A DNA stretch of 64,000 nt from Toxorhynchites rutilus septentrionalis (GCF_029784135.1 NC_073746.1:39447378-39511377), one strand, 5' to 3'. Counted from the stretch's first letter, positions 12,264-23,399 are shown. Notes: generated by a model not told the origin, from the letters alone. Numbers and translations are program-made.

Positions 12264-12522
12264 TAGGGGACCAAACTATATTCGCCAACTTGCCTCCACG
12301 CATTCACCATCTTGCCTCCACGTGGAGGCAAGATGGCGAATTCGACGCTTTTTGCGCAAAGCGTTTGGGTGGACAAGTTTTTTAGTTTTTTTGCTCATCC
12401 TATAGATAATATGATAGAAAATACTTCAGTCTATATGAATCAGCATCAATATTAAAAAAAAAAAATCCAAGATCCAGGACTCGCCAAAGCATAACGTCGC
12501 CAACTTGCCTGCCTCTCCCCTA
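12264..12522. mobile_element. MITE with TAGGGGA ends
   Basis: The ends TAGGGGACCAAAC...CGCCAACTTGCC and their inverted counterpart (GGCAAGTTGGCGAC...TCCCCTA) bound 259 bp. A perfect palindrome built on CTTGCCTCCACGTGGAGGCAAG lies at 12310-12337. The terminal TAGGGGA is shared with the elements at 50351-51260 and 52675-53595. No clear target duplication here. Confidence 0.6.
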
Positions 12523-12529
12523 CATATAC

Positions 12530-13231
12530 ATTTTAACAAAACCATACAATTCTGATCGAAACTGACAATAACCAAAATAAAATCGAACACTTGGAAACTG
12601 CTCTGACATCAGACTTGTTTTCAACTGTTTTTTGAAGGAACATACATTACGAGATTTCAAATTGTCGCTAAGGTTGTTATAGAACATAATAGATTTTTTC
12701 AAAATCGAATTCTGGCCAAATCTTCTTGTATTGCTTCTGCTGATACTTAAGTTTACGGGTCAAATTACCGCTTCAGGTGTGGTGCTGGTGCTGATCGGAG
12801 GCCTTTTCTAGATGAGTGTTTGTGTGGACCGTGTTCTAGATGAGTGTTTGTGTGGACCGTATCAGGTGTATATGGGTACATTGGAGACATTTTCTACTAA
12901 CAACAGTTGGTGTTTTGTATGAATGAACTCCGTTGACGTTCTCCAAGAATATCCGAAGAGATTTTTAAAGGCTTTATTCTGAATCACTTAAAGAGATTTC
13001 ATTGCTGATTTATTGACTGCACCCCAGATCAGTATTCCGTAGACTAAACGACTATGGAACAGTGAAAAGTGCAGGTTCCGTTTCGTACCAGTTGGAAGCA
13101 AATCGCAGATTCTTCTGAACACGCCAGCTACCTGTGCCAATTTAGCACCTAGTCTCCGGATATGCTCAAACCACAGTAGTTCACTATCAAGCCATACTCC
13201 TAAGTACTTGAAAACATCCGCTCGATCAATA
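12530..13231 (-). pseudogene. Jockey-like LINE, reverse-transcriptase C-terminal part
   Basis: On the minus strand the sequence reads as the end of a jockey-type ORF2. It includes DVFKYLGVWLDSEL, FEHIRRLGAKLAQVAG, FSLFHSRLVYGILIWG, VIQNKAFKNLFGY and a final block ending FKKQLKTSLMSEQF. An in-frame stop follows NKSAMKSL, and downstream frames shift, so it is dead. The upstream part of the same ORF (HKLTVNISKTKYMLCNIP) lies at 14521-14655, separated by the DD37E element. It encoded reverse transcriptase for a non-LTR retrotransposon. Confidence 0.8.
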
Positions 13232-14520
13232 AAGGGTGTGTCACATCAAATTGCATCACGGAAAAAACGCTGTAGAAATTTAATTTTTAGGAATTATATC
13301 TTCAGCTTTCGCTTATAATCAGATACGAGTGTATAGATCACGTTGGCCATGCTTCACTGTCAATTTTTCGTAAATTTGGAAAAATGTCGTCGAACGAGAA
13401 AGAGCGTCGTGAATTAATCCTGTGCACTCATTTCGAGAATCCGGAGTTGTCACATCGGGACATCGGTAAGATGCTGGGAATCGTCCAATCCACGGTCAGC
13501 AGAGTACTAAAACGATACTTCGAGAACCTAACCATCGACCGGAAGGTGAAGAACGGCAAAAATGGATGCTCCGTCAGTGAAAAAGATCACAAGCGCGTAG
13601 TTAAGCAGTTTAGACGTGATCCGAGAAGTTCGGTCCGGGATGTCGCCAATAAGCTGAATTTGTAAAGTTCATTCGTCCAGCGGATCAAGCAGCGGGAGGG
13701 CCTGCGTACATACAAGAAGAAGAAGGCTCCTAACCGCGACGAAAGGCAAAACATGGTGGGGAAGACGCGAACCCGGAAGCTGTACACCGGAATGCTGACG
13801 AAGCCGCATTGCCTGGACGACGAAACCTACGTCAAAGCGGACTTTCGTCAGCTGCCGGGCCTGTTGTTCTTCTCCGCAGAGGACAAATTCAGCGTTCCGG
13901 AGGAGATTCGCAAGCAGAAACTATCCAAGTTTACAAAGTACATGGTGTGGCAAGCGATCTGCTCTTGCGGAAAGCGGAGCGCCCCCTTCGTGATGACCGG
14001 CACGGTAAACGGGCAGGTTTACCTTAAGGAGTGCCTACAGAAGCGCTTACTACCACTATTGAAGCAGCACAAGGGCCAGACCATCTTCTGGCCGGATCTC
14101 GCTTCGTGCCTCTATTCAAAGGACGTGTTGGAGTGGTACGAAGCCAACGGGGTCACCTTCGTGCCAAAGGAAATGAACCCGCCCAACGTGCCGGAGCTTC
14201 GCCCAATAGAGAAATATTGGGCGATTATGAAGCAGGCCCGCCGGAAGAACCCAAAAGTTGTCAAATCGGAGGCGGACTTCAAGAGAAAATGGATTTCTGT
14301 TCAAAAAAAACTACAACCTGACGTTGTACAGAACCTTATGGACGGGGTAAAGAGGAAGGTGCGAGCATACGGGCTTGGGCTCGAAGTATGAATAAAGAGA
14401 AAATGCCAAAAGTTGTTTAATAGTTTTTATTTTACTGTCTAAAATTTTCAAAAGGATCGGTCTACTGGGCGAATTTCTACAGCGTTTTTTCCGTGATGCA
14501 ATTTGATGTGACACACCCTT
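13232..14520 (+). mobile_element. DD37E mariner-like element (ITmD37E type), copy 1
   Basis: The left end AAGGGTGTGTCACATCAAAT and the inverted right end (ATTTGATGTGACACACCCTT) extend to TIRs of about 45 bp. Both are flanked by TA (13230-13231 and 14521-14522). The element sits in the jockey-like RT gene, splitting it. A second copy is at 28243-29525. Near-identity of the two shows recent spread. Confidence 0.93.
13384..14391 (+). pseudogene. DD37E transposase, copy 1, one in-frame stop
   Basis: The frame runs 335 codons from ATG 13384 to TGA 14389-14391. N-terminal helix-turn-helix blocks (SHRDIGKMLGIVQSTVSRVLK) are followed by the catalytic core. First Asp is in YVKADFR, second in WPDLASC, and Glu in LRPIEKYW, with 37 residues between the last two (DD37E). 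Such enzymes cut and paste DNA at TA sites. A TAA at 13663-13665 (codon 94) interrupts the frame; the frame is the same on both sides. Compared with copy 2, six bases are missing before DDETY (CLDDETY versus CLVMDDETY). It is otherwise open, so only a nonsense codon and a small deletion separate it from an intact gene. Confidence 0.9.
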
Positions 14521-14655
14521 TAATATTACCGACGTATAAAATATTCAGATTAACCTCTTTTGGAATATTGCACAGCATGTATTTTGTTTTAGAGATATTC
14601 ACAGTGAGCTTGTGTTCATTCATCCACACTTATAGACTGCAAAAATCTTCAGTAA
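14521..14655 (-). pseudogene. Jockey-like LINE, upstream RT fragment
   Basis: Minus-strand translation gives NEHKLTVNISKTKYMLCNIP, the block just after the catalytic YADD region of jockey-type RTs. It continues across the DD37E insertion into 12530-13231. The fragment ends at the piggyBac-like material starting near 14656. Confidence 0.7.
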
Positions 14656-14750
14656 CACTAGATTTACGGATCGAGCAAATTTGACTCATTAACAATTTGA
14701 ACACTATGTTTATATAAAACTTTGGTTTTAAGTTAAACAATGAAATATAT

Positions 14751-14822
14751 GCGAAATGAACGGGTCTGCGGGGAAAAGGAATGAACGTTTATTCCTTTTC
14801 CCCGCAGACCCGTTCATTTCGC
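14751..14822. repeat. Perfect 32-bp inverted repeat with 8-nt loop
   Basis: The arms 14751-14782 and 14791-14822 are exact reverse complements (core AACGGGTCTGCGGGGAAAAG), separated by GAACGTTT. The GC content is well above the surroundings. It lies near the 5' end of the piggyBac-like relic and could be a fold-back duplication or a subterminal structure. A small-RNA hairpin is possible but unsupported. Confidence 0.9.
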
Positions 14823-15017
14823 ATTATCGAATGTGGTATACCTATTTTCACGGTGGTGAGCCAATTTGACTCATAGAATGGTTAAACAATTATTTTATTT
14901 CTCTTCTCATATACTCACATACACTGAGAGAAATAATTAGTAAATATAACGAATTTTTTGATAAATACTACCAAATTTACCGTCATTTTTTACAGTAATA
15001 AACAAATCAAAATAAAG

Positions 15018-16376
15018 AATGATCGATCAGATTGAATCTTCAAGCAGAGAAGATGAAGATCTTGTTATATAGCTCCTTACAAAAAAGAGTCATTTCCCGA
15101 TCTGAAACAGAAAGCGAATATGAAGTTTTTCGTTACAAGACTTCTAGTAAAAAAAAGAGCCATAGTTATTTCTGATTCTGAAACCAAAAATGATTTAGAC
15201 GCTATCGATACATCGTTTGATAAAGAAACTTCAACCGAAAAAGTTGCTGATGGGACTTTATGGGAAACATTGAACGAAGACAGATGCGTAGGTAGATCAC
15301 CGATTCATACAATATTCAAAGAAGTTTCTGGTCCAGCTGTCTATGTTAAAAGGCATATTATCCTCGGTTCGGCAAGAAGCGCATTTAATTTGATAATTAG
15401 CGAAGGAATGATGGCGTATATAAAATCATGAACCGAACTCGTAGCTCGTCAAGTTTTGAATAATGAGGAGAGGACGGTCACAGAATCATAATTGTGGACC
15501 TTTGAGCATTTTGTTTTTGCTAGAGGAGCATATGATGCAAAAAATTTGAAATGTTCATACATATTTGTGGTTGGAAGTGGAGTCCGGCTTTTTTTTATAG
15601 ACATACTTCGGTTCATATGTTTTGATAAAAAAAAAATGAACGCAGTGAATGACATTTGCCGTGATTTCAAAAATATGGGGAAAATTTATAGATAAAAATC
15701 AGGTTTGTTACAAACCTCACGCAACAATAACGATCGATGAGCAATTATTCTCTACTAAAGATGTCGATTTACGTAGTACATGCCGAATAAGCCGGATAAA
15801 TTCGGAATCCAATTTTGGTCGACATCCGAAATTAGAAGAAATTTCTTGTAAACAGTTTTACCATGACCATTTATGAAAGCAAGCATGATAAAAAAGTTTC
15901 ACTACTAAGTACAAAACATAAAAATATATATATGTTTTGTACTTAGTACAATTGAAAACAATAAAAAACATGTCCCGAAAACAGTAATCTGTTATAATAG
16001 AACCAAGTATAGTGTTGATGTGCTTGACCAAATGGTCCGAAAATATACCGTTAAAGCAAGTTCACGCAGATGGCCTCATCAAATTTTCTACAACATTTTA
16101 GATTCAGCAACTATCAATGCTTGGACTCCGTGTAAAAAGACGACACAAATATGTATTCCTCGGAAAGATTTTATCTTCTAATTGGCTGAAGAGCTAAGAA
16201 CTAAATATAGAGACGAAATCAAGAACACTTCAATTCCAATCACGGAAATGCATGCTACTGACACACGGATGAATTGTCAAATTCAACAATTATGCAAAAG
16301 AGACAAATGTACAAACCATTGTACTAAATGTAATAAAAATGTCTTCGGAAAATGTGTTTCAAAACAGAATCGCTAA
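15018..16376 (+). pseudogene. piggyBac-like transposase pseudogene
   Basis: Family blocks appear in order in several frames. They are an acidic N-terminus (MIDQIESSSREDEDLV), SEGMMAYIKS, VCYKPHATITIDEQLFSTKD around the first catalytic Asp, MPNKPDKFGIQFW, and YNRTKYSVDVLDQMVRKYTV followed by RRWPHQIFYNILD. A C-terminal Cys-rich stretch follows (CQIQQLCKRDKCTNHCTKCN, stop at 16374-16376). This is the normal domain order of piggyBac transposases, which move DNA between TTAA sites. Stops and frameshifts are frequent, for example after TKDVDL. A 16-bp-arm palindrome (ACTAAGTACAAAACAT, 15905-15950) interrupts it. Left boundary near 14656. Confidence 0.85.
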
Positions 16377-16434
16377 TAGATTCTAAACCATGTTGCCAAC
16401 TGTTCCACACGATGCATCGCTATACTTAATGATC

Positions 16435-16680
16435 TTCTTCTTCTTCAATGGCACTTACGTTCCTAGAGGAACTTCGCCGTCTCAACGTAGTATTACTTGC
16501 GTCATTTTTATTAGTACTTAGTTGAGATTTCTATGCCAAATAACACGCCTTGAATGCATTCTGAGTGGCAAGCTCTAGAATACGCGTGATCACAGTGCAA
16601 GCCGGAGGAAATTTATTTGACGAAAAATTCCCCCGACCAGAACGGGAGTTATGACGCTAACCACTCGGCCAAGGGAGCAC
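16435..16680 (-). repeat. tRNA-derived SINE copy with deleted B box
   Basis: Same family as 2305-2580. The (GAA)n tail is at 16435-16446 and the head ends GTGCTCCC at 16680. ATGATC precedes and follows it (16429-16434 and near 16682), a probable short target duplication. About 30 bp spanning the B box are missing, which would disable Pol III transcription. Confidence 0.8.
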
Positions 16681-16689
16681 GATGATCTA

Positions 16690-18400
16690 AAAACACTGTA
16701 AAAAATAATAGATAACGATCATACGCTATGATACTCATACCAACGACCATCTGCTGAAACGGCGTACATACTTTTTATTCTACTGCGTTATGAACATGAT
16801 TACAATATTTAATTCACCTTCATTTGTTTTGTTTAAACATCCCATCCTGCTCCAGGAGCTGAATAGAATGATCTTCGCACGTCTTGCAAAATAGACATCG
16901 AATAATGACTGTAGAATTCTCTAATTGACTACCACCTAAGAAGGTGATCTCGAGATGAATTTGCTCTGATACATACAACGATTTGGTATAACCTCAAATG
17001 ACGCATGTGAAACAAAGTTTCCCTTTTCTATTTGTATTTACTGAAGAACCAGCGAAGAACGAGTTTTATTTCGCATTAAAGCAAAAATTTGCCGAATGTC
17101 GGTAATCACGGGCTCGCATCCCAATCGCGAGCTAGTTGCTACTGGTGACCTTGAATGAAGAGCACATTTTAATGTGCATATTAATATCATCGTAACTGTG
17201 TCGGACAACAAATGGGGGCACTCAGAGGACCTAGATACCTAGAAGCGAAATTAAATGCACTTGTCGTTAGGGAACGCAGAAATGAAACATATGCTTCAGC
17301 CAGAGACGATCAGCTGTTTGAGGAATAATATCACAGCATTGTTTGCAGCATTTTAATTAATTTATCGAAAAATCTATATCGATAAGAACGAATGCGATCT
17401 TTGCTTCAAATTATTGACTCTATGCATACTATCATTCTACCCTGTCTAGGGAATTTCACAGTTAAATAACGAAAAACCGATTACCACTCTATATCATTGA
17501 ATGACACTAGAAATTCATTGACGCTATATGAGGCGTCTAACAATTGAAATGTTATCTACTATCAAGCGAAATATGAAGCCTGTTGGTGTCAACAATTTTT
17601 GACGTAGGATTACGTCTTTCGGGAACATATTGGGGTACAAATTGGAAATCGAAAATCTAGCACATCGTAAAAATTGTCCAATTTCAAACACTTATTGCTC
17701 AGTCATTTCATGATGGATTGATGAAATTTTTGCGTCAATCGGTTTCGGCACTCCATAACAATTTTTTATATTGAAGATAATAATATTTGTCATGAAACTA
17801 ACTATTGAACAATTGAAAAATCACAACCCCTATCCTAACGGAAATATCCACTTCTGATTGGTCAAAATTGACGACACATGCGGCTGGTCCCTAACAGAGA
17901 CATCAAAACCAAGCTGCCTGGGGGAATTCGGCATTGTAAATATATGCAAGTAGGGGGCATTTTCATATTACAAGTAAGGTGAGTGATACGATTAATTCTA
18001 GCAAATTGAATTTAACTTTGGAACTTTAATGTTGGTTGCTTCGGGAAATTTCATATCAATGACCGATCGTGTTTTGTGAAAAATTCATCACAAGTGTAAG
18101 TGTAAAATTGTACATGGTAGCAGTTGTGTTAAAAATGAGTTGATATATGATACGGTTTATTTCAATTTACATAAATATAAACCAAGGTGTGTTCCCGCTC
18201 GAGAACAAGTCGTTCAGTTTAAGCTGTCTGTTTTGTTGTGTTCATTTTCACCCAAGGAAAGTTTATACGGCGAGAAAAGTTGGAAAAGTGAAGAAATATT
18301 CGAACAAGTGATTTCCCATATGCTCCACATATAGTATTAGGTGTTGTTAGTCCAATTAAAATTTGCATTGGGTTCAATAAACACTCAGAAAGTATAAACA
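16690..18400. other. Intergenic sequence with dispersed repeat words
   Basis: No gene is recognised. TCCCTAACAGAGACATCAAA and GCCTGGGGGAATTCGGC near 17890-17930 match the tandem repeat at 38953-39240. GACGTAGGATTACGTCTTT near 17600 recurs in related form near 21630. These are shared interspersed repeats. Confidence 0.45.
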
Positions 18401-18422
18401 TTACCCAACAACAAAACAAAAC

Positions 18423-18438
18423 GGCCCTTTTCAGGGCC
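18423..18438 (+). terminator. Histone mRNA 3' stem-loop, orphan
   Basis: GGCCCTTTTCAGGGCC forms a 6-bp stem with a TTTC loop, with A-rich sequence before and ACTAAA after. This is the canonical replication-dependent histone 3'-end element bound by SLBP. No histone ORF was found upstream on this strand, so it is probably a relic of a histone gene, or a chance perfect match. Confidence 0.7.
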
Positions 18439-18949
18439 ACTAAATCTTTATCGAAGAGCTTAATTCCTCAAACATATCCTAAATCAACAGCCTAACGGAA
18501 TCCTACGTCATTTATGCGGTCGTGTCTCAGACACAACCCTCCTGTGACTTTTTTTTTCTATTCTAGCACGAGTAGCACGAGCCAGCCTGAATGTTTCGCT
18601 TTTTGTTATCATGATTCATTACATTGAAACAACTAACAGATGGTGAAACCTCAACTTTTTGCACGTACATAAGCCGAGTATACCACGTTAACCTGATGGA
18701 TCAATTCAGTGAGCTCACACTTTGAGAATAGTTCAGATAAATCGTTACGTTTCATGATTGAGGAAGGCGTTCTTACTATATATTATCGATCCGTACAAAA
18801 GATGTTTCTCTCAAATATAAAAAAAAATAATTTTAATATAAAAGGAAATGTTCCTTCCGCTTGAGGTAAAAGTAAGTTAAACTAAAAACAGGAAGTGGGT
18901 TATATCTATGGTATAACCGCAAGGGTAACGTAGGACTATAGTTGATTTA

Positions 18950-19650
18950 GAGATCATTTGTTTGAAGTTGAATCTGAATTCGTTCTGAATGAATGAATAT
19001 TTGGGGGACTTCGAAAACGAGAGCGTTACGTTGGAGGCACAAAGTTTTACGCATCCAATATTGGATACGGAAATATGATGGGGAAGAATAATTTTCAGAA
19101 GCTTTCCTGTTAATTGCGATTGATTGAAAAATCACAAAACCAAATGTATTTGATTGCAGTGTTATATGGATAGAAACATTAGAATAAACTATTTCGCATC
19201 AATGTATTTTTCAATTCCCAGGGGAACTGGCAGAGTATTTTTCAGCAACGATTAATTCTTTTTAGATTTTCTTCGATACTCGAAGTCCACCAGTGGTTAA
19301 TACTAACTCGATAACCACCTGTTAGTAGCATTTGATTAAAAAATATTTGGTCGCAGTGTTACATGGATAGAAAACATTAAAATAAACTCTTTCACATGAA
19401 TGTATTTTTCGATTCCCAGGGGAACTGGCAGATTATTTTTCAGCAATGATTGATTCTTTCCAGCCCTCCAGTGGTTATTGCTAACTCGATAGCCACCTGT
19501 TAATAGCACTTGATTGAAAAATATTTGGTCGCTGTGTTATATGGTTAGAAAACATTAAAATAAACTCTTTCGCATGAATGTATTTTTCAATTCCCAGGGA
19601 ACTGGCAGATTATTTTTCAGCAATGATTAGATCTTTCCGAAATTTTCTCG
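18950..19650. repeat. Tandem repeat, about 180-210 bp unit
   Basis: At least three units contain TTGATTGAAAAAT, TTTGGTCGCAGTGTTA, GAATGTATTTTTCAATTCCC and GGGGAACTGGCAGATTATTT. Starts are near 19119, 19327 and 19505. Further copies occur at 20817 and 21005. They flank the H3 pseudogene and look like degraded histone-cluster spacer sequence. Confidence 0.75.
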
Positions 19651-19733
19651 ATACTGAATGGCGTCCTAACGAAAATATTCCTTTCAGTTTGGTCTGTAAA
19701 AAACTTTTCTGAACTCTTATCCATCAAATTTGG

Positions 19734-19749
19734 AGCCCTGAAAAGGGCA
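19734..19749 (-). terminator. Histone 3' stem-loop downstream of H3 pseudogene
   Basis: On the minus strand TGCCCTTTTCAGGGCT gives a 5-bp stem with one terminal mismatch and a TTTC loop. It lies just after the degenerate H3 reading frame in the same orientation, as expected for a histone mRNA 3' end. Confidence 0.75.
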
Positions 19750-19767
19750 GTTGATTTTATGCTAAGC

Positions 19768-20120
19768 TAATAGCACGTTCTCCTCGGATACGATGGGCCA
19801 GCTGGATGTCCTTGGGCATAATGTGGCGCGCTTTGCGTGGATAGCACAGAAATTGTTATTTTCGAATAGGCCCCCTGTAGCATCATAACCGCGGAAGTTT
19901 GGGAGCGCAAATCGGTTTTGAAGTCCTGAGCAATTCCACGAATCGAATGCTGCAAAGGTAGATTGCGGATCAGCAATTCGGTCGGCTTCTGATAGCGACG
20001 AATTTCACGCAAAGTTCCCGGTCGATAGCGATGTGGTCACACTCCCCGCGGCTGGTGCACTTATCCGAGCTGCTTTCGTGTTGCCTTACCACCGAAAGAC
20101 TAACGAGCTGTGTGCTTGGT
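19768..20120 (-). pseudogene. Histone H3 pseudogene
   Basis: Minus-strand pieces spell histone H3 in order: [79 protein letters not shown]3 is a core nucleosome protein of 136 residues. Lesions include loss of the initiator region (GTGGGACC instead of an ATG context) and a stop after TKHTAR. There are also frameshifts near GGK...RYRPG, a deletion of the EASEAYLV helix and a one-base loss before MPKD. A histone-type 3' stem-loop follows at 19734-19749. This is a decayed replication-dependent H3 gene, outside any intact cluster. Confidence 0.85.
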
Positions 20121-20218
20121 CCCACACAAACGAGTCCTCACGGTGCGAGAGTAGAGTAAGAAATGAACGAAAGCAAAGGAAGCGTCATTTTATAAACCAT
20201 AAAAGTATAAAATGTAAA

Positions 20219-20285
20219 TGGCCCATCGTATCCGAGGAGATCGTGCTATTAGCTTAGCATATAATCAACGGCTCTTTTCAGGGCT
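20219..20285 (+). pseudogene. Inverted H3 C-terminal fragment with stem-loop
   Basis: AHRIRGDRA is encoded on the plus strand, followed by a stem-loop GGCTCTTTTCAGGGCT (20270-20285, with two G-T pairs). It is the inverted partner of the 3' end of the adjacent H3 pseudogene. Confidence 0.75.
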
Positions 20286-20329
20286 CCAAATTTGATGGAT
20301 AAGAGTTCTGAAAAGTTTTTTGCAGGTCG

Positions 20330-21980
20330 AACTGAAATGAGCATTTAGCGAAAATCGTGGTGTCAATGATAAGTCGATACCGATAGGAGCCATGGATACT
20401 GATTTGATAATGAAGAATATGAAATACATGACATTATGTAGTGAATATTTCCTCATATCGAAGAAATCACTTTGATGAAACTGCATTATAAAAATATTTG
20501 TGTACGAATGCCGCAATCGATAGTCGACTCTAATTTGCGCTGGGTAATTTCCTCGGAGGACTCGATTCCTCCTTTGAGCATTAATAATCTCTTTCTGGCA
20601 AAACGAAGTGCTATGAATCACATTATTCGAAAGATAAAATAAAGATGTTTTCTGCCAATTTCCTTCAACCTCCAAACATCTCTTTCTCCCGTTTGTCGTT
20701 TTTGCGTTCGCTAATCCTTTCTCACAACACCCATTTTTCGTTTGAGAAATTGTTGAGTAAACATCGTTTGCCAGTGCGCGTAGAGCGGGAAATCCTACGT
20801 TCTTACGTTGATTGCACTTGATTGAAAAATCCAAAACGAAATGTATTTGGTCGCAGCATTATATGAGTAGGAAGCAAATAATTACTCGAAAATTACATGA
20901 TTTTGGCGATGTGAAATTTTTTCCGTTTTTCATGTTATGCATCCAATATTGGATACGAAAATTATCTACTGATGGGGAAAAATAATAGAAGCTTTCCTGT
21001 CAATTGCGATTGATTGAAAAATCACAAAATCAAATGTATTTGGTTGCAGTGTTGTATGGATAGAAAACATTAAAATAAACTCTTTCGCATGAATATATTT
21101 TTTAATTCTCAGGGGAACTGGTAGATTATTTTTCAGCAACGATGATAGCAACGAGAGTTCCGCGCGTGTATGTGTGTGTGTGGCGGCTGCTCCGATGTTT
21201 CAAGCGGAACCGTGACATCACTCTCCTCCTGATGGATTCCCTTCTGGCCTAAGGTGTACAAACAGGCTCTTGGTAACACCGTTTATCAGCGCTTTCATGA
21301 TAAACGAAGTTAGCTTCATCACAACAGCGACAACATGCTACAATCGCTGTTCAATTATAACTGAGTGGGTTTACGAGCAGCGCTCGCTTATATACCGATT
21401 GGTGATTTCAATAGCCTGTTTTGAAAGCAATTTTAAGGCTATTGAAACAAGTTTTTGGATGAAAAAGTAACAAGTATATAACGCGTAGATATTTTATCTT
21501 TCGAATGAAGTGTTTATCATACCATTTAGTTCAGTTGTTTAGGAGCTATTAACGCTCAAAATCTCGGTCTCCGGCGTAACGCTTTCGTTTTCGAAACTTT
21601 GATTTTACACCCCGGTATAGAAATGAAAGACGTAGTCCTACGTCAAAAATACAAATGAAATAGTACAGATGCGCAGTCGGCGATTCCAATCGAGGCTTCT
21701 AGCAAAAGAACCATGTTTCACACGAGCCTAGGAAAAAAATGTTTTTCTTCACATACCATGAATTGTGGCTAGTGAACTAAGTATGAATAATTATAGAGAA
21801 AACAATAAAAATAGCGTCAATATAAAAAAGGCAATATTCCTCTACTGCTACTTAGAATACTGCTATTTAAGAAAAGTCACACTTAATAATTCAATTAAAT
21901 ATTCTATTTGTATTATTTCACATCACATTTCGTTACACAACACTTTCTGCACTTCCGAACAATTCTATGTAGCATAGCCT
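20330..21980. other. Histone-spacer-like repeats and unassigned sequence
   Basis: Copies of the 180-bp unit recur at 20817-20870 and 20940-21150, including the word GCATCCAATATTGGATACG also found at 19050. A minus-strand open frame of 189 codons at 20265-20834 has no recognisable domain and overlaps repeats, so I do not call it a gene. 21250-21980 holds dispersed repeat words only. Confidence 0.5.
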
Positions 21981-22006
21981 ACCACAACCACCCCCCCCCC
22001 CATTTA

Positions 22007-22928
22007 TCACGGCGGAAGTAACTCGTCAATATCACTCCCTGCCACAACTGCGTTGGCAATTTCCGTCATCGTTGAAGTTAGCTTTCCCACGAGCGCAGGT
22101 TCCACCTCGTCCAGCAAAACGTACGGATTTGCATTGATAGCCTGGTTTCCAATAGCTTCCAACGTTGGTTCACCGTTGAACAAGTTCTTCAGATAAAACC
22201 GCGCATCGTTGAACTTAATATTCATGCCAATCGGATGGAATCTGACATAGTTTTTACCATCTTTCGGTACTAGGTAGAATTTAATCTTCAGATTGACAAT
22301 TGTGTTATCTTAAATTGGAAACAAATGTTGTGTAACACAATGTAGCATCAAATAATACCCAAGCTACTCACTTAGCGTCAAATTGAAGGGCCCTTCACCG
22401 GCAAGCCTCAGAAGTAGAATATTCATGTTCAAGTGATACATCCCTGTCACTAATGTCGATGGTATCTTCACGCTGGCATTTAACATCATGTTCGGCAAAT
22501 CGACCCTGTTAGAAGCAATGTTATTAATAAACTTACACTAAATTAGGGAACAATTGAGACATACTGGAATCTCCGAATCACAAAACCACTGACACCGTTG
22601 ATAGTAATATTCCACAATTTGGTGGTAAAACTTGACCCTTGGTCAATATCGATTCCATCGATCCGCAACGGATCCAACGGAGGCGCAGTCCAATTTCCTC
22701 CAAAGTCTCCGGAAGCGATATTCGGTCGGATTTTATCGACTACACCGAGAATACATTGGGCCAAAGCCGGATCGTTTCGATTGCAAACCTCGAGCACTGG
22801 AGCTGGAAAAAAAATATACCGATTATTTTAAACTGCTACTATACCAGCGTTAAAAAGTTTTTACCAATCGCGGCGAATGCAGCGGTCAAATCGAGCACCA
22901 CGATCAGAACTGTAGGAAACGTTTTCAT
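22007..22928 (-). CDS. takeout/JHBP-family secreted protein, gene 1
   Basis: Four exons: 22865-22928, 22565-22802, 22372-22505, 22007-22308 (minus strand), giving 245 aa. GT/AG junctions and frames are consistent, and lengths (64, 238, 134, 302) match the two complete paralogues. The start MKTFPTVLIVVLDLTAAFAA is a signal peptide. Mature sequence begins APVLEVCNRNDPALAQC, holding the two N-terminal cysteines typical of the family; C-terminal blocks are ARFYLKNLFNG and NPYVLLDEVEPAL. Takeout/JHBP proteins are secreted, bind hydrophobic ligands such as juvenile hormone in a TULIP fold, and are linked to feeding, circadian and mating behaviour. A TATA box lies at 23001-23008. Ligand and expression cannot be read from sequence. 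Confidence 0.93.
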
Positions 22929-23000
22929 TATTGACTCTTCTCCCTCGGGAGGCAATCTGATCCTCTGGCCGTTACGGAACGAATGAATTTATTTTCCAGA

Positions 23001-23008
23001 TTTTATAC
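23001..23008 (-). promoter_or_regulatory. TATA box of takeout-like gene 1
   Basis: GTATAAAA on the minus strand lies 73 bp upstream of the ATG. A CATTCG initiator-like word about 25 bp downstream is conserved in the paralogue promoters (CTCATT context). Confidence 0.7.
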
Positions 23009-23222
23009 GATGTAATACCGTTTACAATTATTATCCAATGGCACGTACTTCCGTGCTACAGTTCCAGGTAGTGAACTAAACTCTGTTACAATCGGTGTGA
23101 ATCTTCAACAGAGCCAATGATATTAATTCTCCTGAATTGAAGATAGTGCTGAATGGGGTGGAAGTCACTAGGACTAAGTACTACTAACTACTATCAGCTG
23201 TTCGTTCATAGGCGCATATTGG

Positions 23223-23228
23223 CACGTG
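23223..23228 (-). promoter_or_regulatory. CACGTG E-box upstream of gene 1
   Basis: CACGTG sits in the word TGGCACGTG about 295 bp upstream of the ATG. The same word is at 33297-33302 for gene 2, in a block of upstream similarity. Such E-boxes bind bHLH factors including CLOCK/CYCLE and MET; the role here is inferred. Confidence 0.45.
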
Positions 23229-23399
23229 CTACAGATCCAGTAACGATCTTTTATCCGATCGTGACCTTTGTCTGTTGTTACTGTTTGCCGAGAGAAAGAA
23301 AATCACAGACGCTATATAAACTTAGTTTAATCAACTATTTTTCATTCATACAAAACTGTTTATAAGACATCTAAGTTGTATCCCATCTCCTCAAAGGCC

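Larger units (their letters stand above)
19694..20330. repeat. Inverted duplication of the histone H3 3' end
   Basis: About 100 bp at 19694-19800 recurs inverted at 20219-20330. It covers the last H3 codons, the stem-loop and downstream sequence (shared word ATCCATCAAATTTGGAGCCC). The H3 pseudogene body lies between the arms. Both copies carry the same short insertion between the final Ala codon and the TAG (GCTATTAGCTTAG), so they derive from one another. Confidence 0.75.

Noticed and set aside
13587..14304. Alternative-frame ORFs within the DD37E elements (also 28599-29543)
   Set aside because: They are shadows of the transposase frame.
20265..20834. 189-codon open frame on the minus strand
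   Set aside because: No recognisable domain, overlaps histone-spacer repeats and the inverted H3 3' end, and composition is low in complexity; treated as chance.
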